Source: Varroa destructor
Lineage: Eukaryota > Arthropoda > Arachnida > Mesostigmata > Varroidae
Length of the DNA: 64,000 nucleotides
Assembly (NCBI RefSeq): GCF_002443255.2
Contig: NW_019211455.1
Coordinates: forward strand, 39,413,449-39,477,448
Direction of reading: 5' to 3'
In this document: in pieces, positions 27,001 through 40,056 of the stretch
Numbering within the stretch: position 1 is the first letter of the stretch
Layout: every line of letters begins with the position of its first letter
Made by a program: the position numbers and the translations under genes
Notes under the pieces: model-generated
Told to the model about the DNA's origin: nothing
The model's database searches: none
The model's input: the letters and a program-made list of their open reading frames with translations, nothing else

Positions 27001-29352
27001 CTTTATCTGCACTTTGAAGTGTACTTTTTCGCACAAACGGCAAAATAAGTCGTATCGAGCTAGCGCTGAATTCGGCGCGAAGAAGGTTTTGATAACCTGC
27101 AAAGATAGTCAAGCGAACCTATGTTGCGTCACAACTGGCCGTCGTGTGGCACGCCACTGAATAGAATGACGCAACGTTATTAACAGAAGGCAGGCTTTAT
27201 GCCAACAAATTGTGGGCAGGCAAATGGCAAGTAGAAAACTTGAAAACCGCTTTACAGCCATAACAGCTGACATGAGATTGTTACACTTGGTAATTCGATG
27301 AAATTCCGACAATTCGAGTCAAATGCTGAATAATGGATGAAAACGCGAATCAAGCTAAGGTATGATGCCATGATTACCCACAGTGACTGACCAAACTCAG
27401 AGATAGACAAGATCTAAGCTTTTGTGTAACTCGTATATGTGCTACATATCATTTTACATAAAACTAGCCCACTGTACCAATGAATCATCAGTCGAACTTC
27501 GTTAAATAGGATCCACAGTTGGTTGGTTTTCGGAAACAATCAAACAACAAAGTGATGAAAAAAACTGTTTAGAGAATTATTGAGCTAAAACTTGTGAACG
27601 CGTCTGTTATGAAGAAAGCATAAGCATTTGTCTATCGATTTTTATTAGGGAAACTAATTATAAATCTAAAAGCGCCCCAGGACAGATCACATGGTCCTAG
27701 GCTGATAAAATACGTTTGCAAGTTGCAGTGTGTAATAACTATGATGCTCAAACTACAATGTTACCAACGCATAATTGAGCCCACGACGTCATGCAAATTG
27801 GTAATCTCAGTTTAGCCTATTCAACTCTCTGAATTACAACAGACGCCTTAGGCAGTTTCTAAAAACCGGTACCATGACCTGTGCCCTTCGCTGTGCTTTG
27901 TTGTGGTAGTAATGGCCGAAGTTTGGTCCAATGGATTATTTTCGAAATGAGGCTTGGCCTGATTTAGCCCTTACGCTCACAAAAAAACTCTTCGTTGCAG
28001 TGACCTCAAAAAATACGTCGAAACGCAAAATGACCTAATTCCAGAAGAGTAGACAACGTATTCACTTTTTACCCACTTTTCAGAGTTCGCCTACTATAAA
28101 AATTAACTCGTAGATGTCTGTTTGTCCTACGAACCTGTGAGTAAGCTTTCACAAAAATCTGTTCCCACCACAGTATACGCTCTGTAAAGAAGAGTTATGC
28201 TAAACAAAAGAGGAGATAATTTTATTTAAAGGAAATAAAGTTGTGTCACACCTTTATAGCTATATTATTATGTACGTGAAAAAATAAAAACAGTATTGGA
28301 GATTAGTACGTATTAACGCAATCGATTTTGCAGATTAATTCTAGCTAGCCGTCAAATGGAAAACTTACTACAAAGCTACGTACAAATAAAGATGTCAACC
28401 ATCTCGATATAAACTTAATGTAGTTTAGGCTAACAATATTGATATCACTAAAATGTTTTCAAATCAAAGCGGAATAATACAGTCCCCGTTCATTAATGAA
28501 ACAGTAACATAAAGGGTTGTTAAAGGTCATAGTGCTTGTTTCATTAAAATTGTTGTATCGGTTCACGATGATCTTTTTAGATGTTGGCCTCCAAGTATAG
28601 GATCTGAAGCTGAAACGGAACCAAAATACTCATTCTAATTATGCCTCTCTACTTGCACATAAATGGAAATGAGGGTTTTTTTTTTTACTTGCAGGAACAA
28701 CTGTACACCCGACTTATGACGGCAGACCAGATTCAGCTCGCATACCAAATTCATCATCTTTGTATGAACTTTTACTTGATTTTGTCTGCCCGTGTTCACA
28801 TACATGCCACAGCCTGCATCACATATATTTACATTAAACCACTTTATTAGCTCTTATTATCCAAAAAGGAAAACTAACAGAGTAACAACAACCTGTAGGA
28901 TCCAATACATATTTCTACCTCTTGCTCTGGACCTATTGTGGGTTATACGTGCTTTGAATAATGTGTTCAATAGGTAATGCTTCTTTAGGTGCGGAAAATA
29001 CTCGACTGCTATTAACGGGCCCCTTCTGATCCCTAACTTATTGCCGAATGCGCATCTCTTTGCGAAACAGTTTCTCGTAAAACGTTGAGTGGAAACAGGG
29101 CTGGCACTTCCCACATAATCTAATCATATCCGCATCTAATAAAAGACTTCAGAAGGTATTGATCGCTAACGTTGACAGTTCTAAATACGTAATGGGCTCG
29201 CCTTCTTTTGGATATTACAAATATTATTAACATATTATTATAAATTATCTACATCAAACTATCACTTATGAAAAAATAGCTACGAAGTTTTGGAAATCTA
29301 GCTAAGGGCGACTTTCTCACTCCAAGTCAATAAAGCAAGCTGCTTTGTCGTG

Positions 29353-29383
29353 ATTTTATTATTTTATTTATTTATTTATTTTT
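29353..29383 (+). repeat. (TTTA)n microsatellite
   Basis: Tandem TTTA units preceded by TTATTATTTTA. Simple repeat. Confidence 0.85.
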
Positions 29384-30523
29384 GTATATTATAACGCCGT
29401 AGTTGTCGCTAGAGTAAGTCACATCTGCTGGACCATAAAGGCGCCTTTCATGGGTTGTTAAGTAAACATGCCCTTTGAATCCTTAAGGCAGCAAAATATT
29501 TTAACGCGAATCGATTTCCTCGAATGAGTATACCCACTCCGACCCAAGTTCTAATGTTTTGATTTCTGCATTTCCCATGCGGCAGTGCTTGAAGTTTTTT
29601 CCCGATTAAAACAGCTTGCTTTCAAATATTATACATACAAGGAGAAGGATATTTCATCAATCAATGCTAACCTTAGGCCAGACCTAGTCTTCTCTTTCTT
29701 AAATCGTCAAGTTTATTAGTCAAACTGAATGTGTTTAAATGAAATAGCAACGCTACCTCTTCGAATCTTCATATAATTTTAGCTTTTTATTCTGCTTTTT
29801 CTGAGCTATTTTAGCCTTCTCCTCCAGATTAACTCTAGGATCAAGATCAACCAACTACCTTGAGCAATCGAGAATACAGTATATTGTTACAGTTAATGCT
29901 GTGGAAGTAATTGGTTCAGGGTGATTCTACAACGACTTATAAATAGCTCATAATAGTTTATAACTAGAATCTACAAAACGCTCACTTAAGGATTGTCGTA
30001 TAGTAATTCTTCACTCGCTTTTTGCCCTCCAATAATAGGAACAGAAACGAGAAAGGCGAAATTCTGTCCAATACAATGCTTTAACCGCCACAGTCTCTAT
30101 GTTAAAAAATCATATTTTCTGCTTCCCATGTTCTTCATTTGAAAAAGAAAAAACTGCAGTTCTAGCCAAAAATAGCCAAAAATTGCAACATTCTCTGTCA
30201 GTTACAGCGTTTAGTATCTCATTATCTCGTACTCGATTGATGATTCTATCTTCACTGTGTTGGAAAATATGATATATCCTGCTTTTCTTTGCAGATTTTA
30301 ACTTGGAAAACAAATAAAATAGAGTTAATCGACCTGCGTGAAGCAAGCAACGCGTGCACAGTGATGCTATTGTAGCTGTACCAATGGATTGGTTATTTAC
30401 AGAAATTAAACGATTATTATCACATTAACAAAACGAAAACTACATTATATTATATTCTCGTCGGGCGTGGCAAATATATATATGGATTATGCAGTAGTAG
30501 TAGTACAATCTGCGGAGTGCAAG

Positions 30524-30607
30524 TTTGAAAAAAAACTTTTTTTTTCAAAATAAATGTTTCTAGTAAATGTACACTTCTAATAAATGTTATCACATTAGAA
30601 GTGTACA
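30524..30607. repeat. Two adjacent perfect hairpins
   Basis: The first hairpin pairs TTTGAAAAAAAA (30524-30535) with TTTTTTTTCAAA (30538-30549) across a 2-base loop. The second pairs TGTACACTTCTAAT (30568-30581) with ATTAGAAGTGTACA (30594-30607), 14 perfect pairs, across a 12-base loop. Confidence 0.85.
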
Positions 30608-30779
30608 ATTGAATAATTATTTTGCAATCGTAAAAAATGAATGTCTGTTTGATCGATTGCCTTATCGTGAAGCTGGTTTGTCGGCCTATTTTTCTCGCAA
30701 CTTTAAGCCACTGTCTATCGTCCCTGTTATTTGTTTCTCCTTTTGAAGAGCGCGCTTTTCATATATGAAGATTGTGACT

Positions 30780-30797
30780 ATTATTATTATTATTATG
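30780..30797 (+). repeat. (ATT)n microsatellite
   Basis: About six tandem ATT units in intergenic DNA. Confidence 0.8.
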
Positions 30798-33364
30798 CTA
30801 GACATAAATAAATTTGCTTCTTTTACCAGTGCGTATCTTTCTACGCAATTTGTAACGTATTGAATTTTTACAATATATACTTGCGCCAACGACATGCCCG
30901 AGAGCTCTTCAGCACGTTTTTCGCAGAGATATCTTTTTCTCTTCAATACGATGGTTCAGCTTTCTATGATCTGACCGGGAACGAGTCGTTACTGCTTTAT
31001 TATTGTTAATATCATATATATAATAGTTATCAATGGTGCTAAATTTTGTTATCAATTAATTATCAATAAACACTGTGTAAGTAGCTTAAATTGAAAATAA
31101 TCTTTATCCTGTATGTCGATGCTTTACAATCAAATCCGCCTACATCCTCGATAGTCTCAGAACAGCTCATTATTTGCCACAGCAGCATAATTAAGTATAA
31201 TAAAGGTAATTTCGATAATTACGCTCATTGAGATCACAAAATATTTCGCTCGCTGCGCTCACTAGTACTTTCGGAACATAACACCGGTTACATCAGACAC
31301 CATACCATTATTGGCTGGGAGAATTGAGAATTAAGTCTTGCCCACCTTTCAACTGAATGAATCTCAGCGCATGGCCAACCTAGCCCCATAATCTCTTCAG
31401 AAGAAGCTGTCAATCGATGTTGAAATTGACAACTATCTCACATGTCATTTCGTGGGCGATACGAAAAAAACTTGCCGCGCTACTTTCCCATACTTGACTC
31501 GAACAACAGACAGCTTGGACAATCTGGACATATGCTTGAACATACAGAGTCTATTGTTTTTCTTTCAGTACGGCATCTGAAAGGTCGAAGAGTTCTTTCT
31601 AGTGCAGAGCCGACTCTCGCGAACAGTTTTCGACTCGACCCTGACCTCAGACAGGCGCGGCAATCAGGGATGTCATAGGCCCAAATGTTCAAGCTAAGGT
31701 TTGATCGCTCTGGTTCGTGGGACGTCACCCCTTCCAATCTCTCTGCGTCTCCATTTCTTGGCCCTCTTTGACAGCCTCACGCTGTACGCTCGTGTACACC
31801 AGTTTGGAGCCATCCGATTTAACAAGCAAAAACAAATTTCCGATGTGCTGCACAAGAAAGTGATTCTCGTCATCAGGGGCCAATTGGTCACCGATACTTT
31901 CGTCGTAACGCGTCTGCAACCCGGTGGGATGCTCTGTAGAACCCGAAGCGAGAAGCGCGTTCATTAGCTGGCCGCGTACAGATGCCACATTATTGACATC
32001 TCGGCAAGCGCCGTTGGCCTAGAAGGCCTGTTAATGTCGATTTACCTGACCATCTTGGACACTTATACCATTAGCGATGAGGAATATTCTCAGAAAAGTC
32101 TGAATTTTGTTTGCGCGTCTAATCGCAGTAAAGAAAATTATTTTTCGTTTTATGAGGAATTGCTACTGGAAGTAGACTACTTTAGCGGGATTAGAGGCTG
32201 CGCCTAATAGCTGAAAAACGATCATCTAAGTTGAGTGACATCAGAAGAACGAAAAGGAGATAGGCAGGTGGTCAAGTAGGTCTACTCGTTGAGTTTCATA
32301 GGATATTATAAATTTGCTAAATTCAAGGAGATCCTGAAGCTGCACCCCAATTATGTGAACAGATTCAGCGGAGACTGCCGTCAACTTACCATAATATAAA
32401 AGCCTGTCGCACGTGATTGGTATGCTGGACATCTTTTGAAACGTACAGCGAAGTTTACGTAGGTGGTCGTTGGTTCTGGTTGTGTGACATATGTGCTTGA
32501 TTCTATGAAAGGAGAAGCTGGTGCAGGTTGTCAGATGCATTCATAATGACCCCCCGACGGGTAATAATAAAGAAAACCCCTGGCATGCACCTGCAACCCA
32601 AGGTTTTTAGGTGGTCATTCATTTATCGATGCGGATAATGCTGGCTCGGAGCCATACCGACATTGGTACAATTCGTTGGCCGTAAATCCTTTTTCTTTTA
32701 AAAGACGAAGCAATCGATGATTAAGCTCTGTCTTGCTTGTCGACGATAAAAAAGACTGCCGTTATATTAGCAAACCAAATACAGAACGAGTACTAAATCC
32801 AACTACTAAAAAAAATAAGCTTACAATTAAACTGTAAAACGCAGAGAAAGAGTGGTCATCGGAACTGGCTAGCCTTTTTCTTAATGAGTGCAGCTTCGTT
32901 TCTAACTTGAGGTTTGCCACTCAAAGGAACCAGCTGATTTGTACTTTTTCTGGATCAGCCCAGTAAGATGCCGTTAATATGGTGTATCTGTACTTTGGTA
33001 AGCATTGTACAACAGCTTTAACGCATTATTATGGGCCGCGTCGACAAAACGCAATATAGATATCCGGTCAAATCATGACAGCACAGTGTGCTTAGCAAGC
33101 GTACACCAGCCTGTTAGATCTTGCAGAATTAGTTTGGAGGCTGCTAAAATCTATGGCATCTTTTGCAGCCAATGCAAGACCTTGGCCCTTCCCATGTACT
33201 TATCAAATTTCTTGACCGGTTGGAAACCAATCATACAAATAATGATTTTGCTTATCGGCTTTATCCGTAGTTTTGGCGAAACGTAACATGACCATCGTCG
33301 TATTGACCTCGAGCGGTATGAAACGACGCGACAGGACTTGCAAATTTTTACTCAGACTATTTAT

Positions 33365-33440
33365 GGCCAGAAATCGAACCCGCATCATCCAAAACTGGTG
33401 ATTATAGTTCGACTCTCGAGGCGCACCAAACTGTGCGCGG
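33365..33440 (-). repeat. tRNA-like (SINE-like) scrap
   Basis: On the minus strand GCGGGTTCGATTTC matches the RNA polymerase III B box (GGTTCGANNCC) in tRNA-like context, but the T-arm stem does not pair and no A box or acceptor stem is convincing. A decayed tRNA-derived short interspersed element is the simplest explanation. Confidence 0.2.
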
Positions 33441-35221
33441 AGTGTTTTGTTATACAATAAACAGCTGATATGTCATCGGCTTATCGAGAGTATCGGATCA
33501 TTAATACTAAAAGAGTTCTAATGTGGAACTTACTACTATAAAACGTCTGTACAGACTTTTTGAATGCTTTTCCCGTCTCGTTGAAGAGACCTATTTGCGG
33601 AAGGGGAGAATTTTAAAAGACCTTTTTGTTGTCTTTCGTAAAGAGAAACAAGAGCTAGCTGTTTATCCATACCACAACCAATGAAATTATTATTGTTACA
33701 GAGAGCCTGTTGTTTAAACTGAACTACAATTAACGTAGGAGAAAAGAATGTCTAAATCTGGACACAATGTACCCTCGAAAAAATCTGGACACCACATCTG
33801 AATAGCGAATAGGCTTCAAACCTCATAGTTTTTAAAAACTGGGCGTCAACTTAGAGCGAAGGACGAAAAAGTAGGCTCATATTTAAGATAAAGAGTAGAG
33901 TTCAGTTTGTGCAGAGGTGTTGAACAGGCGTAAGGTCAGCAGACAACAATGGTTAAAATATGCTGAATGTATTCTACAATAATGCCAGCGTAACGCTGAT
34001 CAATCGCAACAATGTGACATCTTATAAATATATTAAAATAGTTATTACAGGTTGTAGTTAACTTGCTACCATGAAAAGTGATGTTGGATAACGGCTGCAT
34101 TCGGCCGATGTGTTGGATTAAGCGCGCTAAAGAGAGCAGTAACACTTCATCTCAATGCTTTATTGTACCAAATGCGTCGCGCGGTTCTGTCTCCAACGAC
34201 AATCCTTGCTGATCGCTCTTGTAAATTTCGACATTCATACAAACACATACCCAAATAATAGTCGCGTTTCGCCTGTTAAAATCGATCCTAAAACTCTAAC
34301 TACCTAAAGTGTTTAACATACATGGGTACGATTGATACATGCTAACCGAAGATCGGTGGTCACACGCGTCACACTAGTGTGGTCTCTGTCTCTGTTCCCT
34401 GTGACAATCATACCGTATACTATAGCCCTTTACGACGAGCCAAAGTCAGTATTTTGCTATTTTCAGTGTGACTAAGTAGAATCTACGAAAAAAAGGTTTA
34501 TGTGGCAAGAGTCATTAGTCGATGGAACCGCATGTGATATATGCGGGAGAATGAAGATGTTCCCTGTGATAGGTTTAGAGCCACTGGGATCCATCCCATT
34601 ATATACTCAGTAATAGATAAAACACTATGGGCCAATTGCTACTCATAAAAATACAAACTGTACGTGATAAGAGAACAGCTTACATAGAACAAGCATATAA
34701 ACTCCGATTTAATTACGGGCTTTTTATTGTCATTTGTGCGGGTTTGAATAGTCAGTGTCATAATGATATCATCACATATATTTCGCTTACACACATAGTC
34801 ATAGGTCTACCTTCATTTTAACCTACGACTATGATGAAGGGTGTCCTTATAATTCAGGTAATAGAGCATACAAACATTCTTAAGTGATGGAAAGTAGTTT
34901 CATTCGAAATTAAGGGATATGGCTGTTCGTCACTTATTTATATATATGTATGTACTGAGAGAAGTAGAAAGAAAAATGGTACCGTCTGCGGATGATGTCG
35001 AAGGTACACATAGAGCTATGAAGTTCATGGGTTGTAGTGTGACACTGTAAGACACTTAGGTCGGATTTGCGAATCATACCCGATAAGTCCATTCATATAA
35101 TACGGTGGACTGGATTATAATGCTCAAATGCAGAAGTGCATATAATATAAAAACTAATTGTTTTATGCAGAATCGACAGTTAGTTAAGGACCAGATTGCC
35201 TCGCATATGGTGTCGCGTAGC

Positions 35222-35295
35222 TATGGTGCCGTGACAAAAAATCGAACAGGTGACCCACTGGGTGACGTAGAGGATTTGAAAGCCCTTTTTTCAGC
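35222..35295 (-). repeat. tRNA-like (SINE-like) scrap
   Basis: The minus strand reads GGGTCACCTGTTCGATT followed by TGTCACGGCACC, which resembles a tRNA 3' half with B box and acceptor strand. The 5' half does not complete a cloverleaf. On the plus strand it translates to KNRTGDPLGD, similar to the NRTRDLPLT peptide that antisense tRNA-derived repeats often give. Confidence 0.25.
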
Positions 35296-38200
35296 CCGAA
35301 TCAGTTATAAATTATATCGTGTGTTGCTAGTATTACATAAAGTATATGAATCAGTTCTCGATCAAACGAAAAAATAACGAGGCTCGGGCCAACGTGTCAG
35401 TTCAAGTATCTAGGGGTATCCTCTGCCCAACTATTATAAATCGACGATCGAGAATGATGCTATTATCTTCACATCCGTTCTATATGATACACATTAGATC
35501 CTACGTAGTACACAAAACACTTCTTTGAGAACGTTTCGATTTAACCCATTTGAAGATTGAAACGCGGCGACTGATGAAATTTTTCTCGCTAATCAGGTTG
35601 ACATTTAACGATTGCTATAGCAACAACTGCCTTGGCTAATACTTATAACCTAAGATAAGTTCTTGATATATTTGTTTGGGGCAATAGCAGCAACGGGAAA
35701 GAAAAGGAAAAAAACAAACACTACAAGTACCATATCTAAATTTGCCCTCTCTGTTCTGTTATGGCGTCATTACGGGCTATGACGGAACGCGAAGAAAAGC
35801 GCAAAGTCAAACGGTCAGCCATTCAGCTGGCAGACTAAGTAACAGTGAAGCCAGCTCCCGTAAAGATCACGCCCGCAGTCTCGCCTCATTTCGCTTCGAT
35901 AACCGCCATCATCTTTGGGCGAACAGGAGAAAAGGGCCAAAACAGGGCTCGTTTTACCAGTTCAATTTAGTAAACCGGGGTGGCATATTCTAACGAAATC
36001 GTTCAATAGTGCATGGCCTAGTGTAGGGTGCGAGACTACTTACGTCGGCAGACAAACGTGCCACATGCCGAGGGCGGGTGCTAAGCCACTAACTTGTAGA
36101 TACGATATTATACAGTAGCTTAAATCGGGGTTGAACACTTAAGGGAACTTAAATTGAATTAGTGTCGTGACGTAGGCTAGATAGCTCAGAAGAAGACGTC
36201 GAGATGTAAGTATGATAAGTTCTTGATATATGTCTGTCCGAGTAGAATGATCACTATTGTTCCTACTATGGGAGAAGTGGTGGTCGGTACTGGACGCTAT
36301 TAACAAGCTGCGAGGTGTAAAAGCCAAGAACGGCTAACTTTTGTGGAAATGTCTGTACATGCTTCCTTCTCCTGATCAAATGCTTGTTGGGGTTTTAGGT
36401 AGAAATTTACGTAGAAGGCAAATCGTTTTTGACGCATACCGGAAACAAACATGCTGCAGCGAGAGGGCTAGCAGCAGTGTCACAAAAGGTCGTAACACTT
36501 AACATTCATACGAATATCCTGTGCAAATGTACACATTGAACAGAGAGATACACAGCGAACGAAACGGATGGTCACGAGTCAGCCAGCCAGCCTGGCCAGC
36601 TCTAGTCAAGAGATTTATTGACAAAACTAATTCAATACTACTTCAAGGTCCAGCCAATACAACCTTTTTCCGTTCTGCGTAGGCATTCTGGAATCTCACA
36701 ACGACTCACTCACAAATTAGCTGACGGGAGTTATCGAAACGGTAACGATAAATGAAGTCGGACAATTAATGTTCATCAAGTTAAATTTTTGGCGGCATCG
36801 AATCGGTTGGCTAACCTTGCATTGTCCCCTGTGCCTAATAAATGTTTCAATTCCTGCCAGAATAAAACTCCCTAGCCCTGCTCCATAATTTGACCAGCAA
36901 CCATAATGGCGCCAGTCTTAGGTCTGTGAAACTTGGCTCTGCAGTTGGTGATACTTTTGACAGTAAATAGATGTCTTGCCAACGAATGTTCAAATAAAAT
37001 AAGGCGCTGTCTTTGTTCAAAATCAAATTATTTTTTACATTAACGGGCGTTAGTAAAGCAAGTGCAATGCTCATTTCTTAAATGATTTGTTTAGTCCAAT
37101 TATAGCAATTATTATATCATTATCTCAATTAGTCGGTACGAGTACCTAATGACTCACAGAATAAAAGCATTAAACTTAGTTTCAATAGTATTTTAGATAT
37201 TCTCTACGTTAACTAATTATCTATCTCTTCTGCTCCAGCAGCTACAATAGATGTGATATTTAGCCCGTCTCTGAGGTGATTTGTCGAGTGACCAGAATTT
37301 CATTCCTCGGGCACCTTAAATCAATTAAGTAGAAAGACAAAAATAATATTAATGAAAGAAATCCGAGATGCTATGTTAAGTTAGTCTGATAATAAGGCCT
37401 ATTGTATTGGTTCCTTGGATTTGAAAGTATGTATTTATAGGCGCAGCTTTGACCTTTGGAGGATCCACATCATTATCCCATAATTCTCTTAGGCAAAAAT
37501 TATATATACAATTTCTGAGACATTTCTAAGACCGCTGTAACACCATTTATGAGGTCAATGGCAGCATGGTGATTTCGTATCTGCATTACCAGTATAGGAT
37601 AATGTGGCACAATAGCAAATTATCTCTACTAGGGTTATTAATCGGTCGAAGCAAAATGATGAAACAGTGAGGAAATCTAATAAAATCTGTAAAACAAAAA
37701 TGTAATGGAATAACGCAGAAGAGCTACAGAGTGAGTCTTACGGTGTAGTAGACTTGCGGAAATGAGGTGATGGGAGAATTGTAGCGAACTCGACTTCAGA
37801 ACTTCGGTTCAGACTGCATACAAGCTCGCTTTAGGTGAGAATTAGGAAAAGTAATACGATAATGTTAGGCGGCCTTCGGCTTATATCGTTGATAAAGCAA
37901 CTTAATTTATGTTTGGCAAGCTATAACACGAACTTGCTTTTGATTTAATCGTCCGGTACCCAAAGGCATCTGTTGTTTGTGGGTCGGTACAGTTTACCTC
38001 TGCATAAATAATAATAATAAAATAATATACTCTTGCCGTGAATCTTTTTGTTAAAAATAAACAAAAAACGTATATATTATTATATACGACCTAATTCCGT
38101 TTGGTGTTGCAAGTTTACAATACAACACCGCTGCGTATCATTTTTTTTTCGTATAATGCTATACATACTATCTTTCCGTTGCTTCACTATTTCGTATTCT

Positions 38201-38604
38201 GATTCTATTGCTATTGTTTATAGTATAATAACGATAAGTTATTGCTTTACAATAATTTAATGCTATCACGAAGTCCATTGCATATCGATGGTTGTTTCAC
38301 AAATATCACGAAAAACTTTTTCTTTCGTTTTTGTTTCATCTGTAGGTTTATCGTGTCCTAATTCTTACTGTTTGTAAAAGGTTGCAATATCATATTTTTT
38401 AACTTTTTTGGTAAAGCAGTGCATTTTTAGCAGCACGATTGCTACTGGCTAAGACACCAGATGATAATACCCATTTAACTCGGAACCCTCCCCTTAGCTT
38501 CATTATTTATTTGTCCGAATCAGCACTAACATAACACCACCAAGATACGAAAGATGGGCAGGAGCGTGCTAGGAAGTTCAAATGGCTAAAGTGACCCGGC
38601 CCAA

Positions 38605-39434
38605 GTTCTCTGCCCCATGAACGTTATATGTATACATTATCATGCACTAGGATGCTCTTTTAATTTTCACAGCTGTCTCATCCCTACTCTTTCATGGAAT
38701 CAATATAAATTTACTGAACACGGGCCTATTTCTGGTATCGATCAAGTCAGGCCTATGGCATTGAAATTTACTCTACTTAAACTTACAAAACTGGAACCAA
38801 TATTGCCGATAGTCGACTGTACGGCGAAATCGGTCACTCCACAAGCGCCAAAAGCATTGCCGGTAAGTCCTAGGAACTTAGAAATACGCATAGTCAGAAA
38901 CAGCGTGATGTTTCCTTTTAAAATAAAGTTACTTCCTGGAATCTAGTGTCACGATAAAAGAATTTACATGCGATGCTGATTCAAGTTTTCGAGGAAGTTC
39001 AGATGAGTTCATTGGAAAATTGGAGACAACACCTTTATGTGTTCAACCTTAAGTCTACGAAAGAAAAAGTTTGTCAGAGGGAGTTGCTTCAAAACTAGCA
39101 AGTTGTGTTTTATACGCTTCCTGTGCTTTATCAAGAAACATTTTGTGAAACATTTTGGTTTGGTAATAACCTGTTGGAGTTCATCGACGTACGTACTCAT
39201 CTTTACCAAAACGAAAACTACGTTACACCTAAGAACGTCAACGATCTCCAGCAACACGAATCTACTCAACGCCTATCAAAACGTATGTTCTGGAGCGTCC
39301 AACAATTTTTTCAAATTACTATTATCAAAAGGATCAGAATTGTTGCTGCCGAGATGCGCTTTTTTACCGATTTGTATGTACAGTCGTTTGACAAGATGTT
39401 GCCCTACAGTTCATCGGTGACTGAGTATCCTTAG
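38605..39434 (+). pseudogene. Interrupted reading frame of unknown family, next to Gypsy fragment
   Basis: Two plus-strand stretches in different frames follow each other. The first (38605-38946) includes QVRPMALKFTLLKLTKLEPI. The second, from about 38960 to 39434, has about 157 codons with a single internal TAG where about eleven stops would be expected; it includes VFEEVQMSSLENW, ETFWFGNNLLEFIDVRTHLY and RMFWSVQQFFQITIIKRIRI. A frameshift between the two would explain the layout. The block precedes a Ty3/Gypsy reverse-transcriptase scrap by about 500 bases and could belong to the same or another element. No family recognised. Confidence 0.35.
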
Positions 39435-39939
39435 AATCTACAATATCTCAAGCTCACGTGTGGATAATAGACAAAAAAAAAGATATGTCTGCTTTATTCC
39501 AGTGACAAACCTTTATTCTGATATCTGCACATACTTAGAATCACTGCTAAAATTATCCCCATTACTAGTAAGACCGTCAACTGAAAGCCGGTATCGAAAC
39601 GTTAATTCGAAAATGTAAGATATACCATGGTCCTTATTTGAATGTACAATGCGGTTGGAAGAAAAAATTACATCGGCTATACCTGTACGATTAACCCCTA
39701 AAAATCGGAAGACAAAAAGGCAGGGCTGTCTCGAGTGTCGAGGCGAAATCAGAAGGTAACTGCCAGTTAGTGCTGGACCATTTGTTGTTGATCGTTTGTT
39801 TTCCCATTATTAGTAAACCTTTGATTACATTTTAGCGCATGTACCTGAAGCCCTGTTTTATACTAGAATTCACTCTGTTGCCCACCAATTGGGCTGCGAT
39901 CTTCTTTTCCTACTGCCAAGTCTACTAAACTGCCACGTG

Positions 39940-40056
39940 GCCGGTCAGCTGCCTGAAGTAGTACTGCAATGGCCGGCCACGCAAAACAATGTTCCTACCT
40001 CACATGTTTCTAAGTTTATCGGGTATCTACATTACTACCGACCCATCAGACTGACT
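39940..40056 (+). pseudogene. Ty3/Gypsy reverse-transcriptase fragment
   Basis: The frame contains EVVLQWPATQNN followed by FIGYLHYYRPI. This fits the Ty3/Gypsy region at the end of the reverse transcriptase, where a WPxPxN segment leads to FLGxxNYYRxFI. No RNase H or integrase was recognised downstream and no long terminal repeats were seen, so this is a fragment of an old element rather than a working retrotransposon. Confidence 0.5.

Larger units (their letters stand above)
18462..38604. other. Large gene-free stretch
   Basis: About 20 kb with no supportable gene. It contains microsatellites, hairpins at 30.5 kb, tRNA-like scraps at 33.4 and 35.2 kb, and GC-richer patches at 22.5-22.9 kb and 31.4-32.05 kb. 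Both patches show overlapping open frames on the two strands but no recognisable domain. Confidence 0.5.

Noticed and set aside
31442..32000. Overlapping open frames on both strands in a GC-rich patch
   Set aside because: Frames on the two strands compete, none shows a known motif and no splice-compatible join was found. It could be decayed mobile DNA but the support is too thin for a call.
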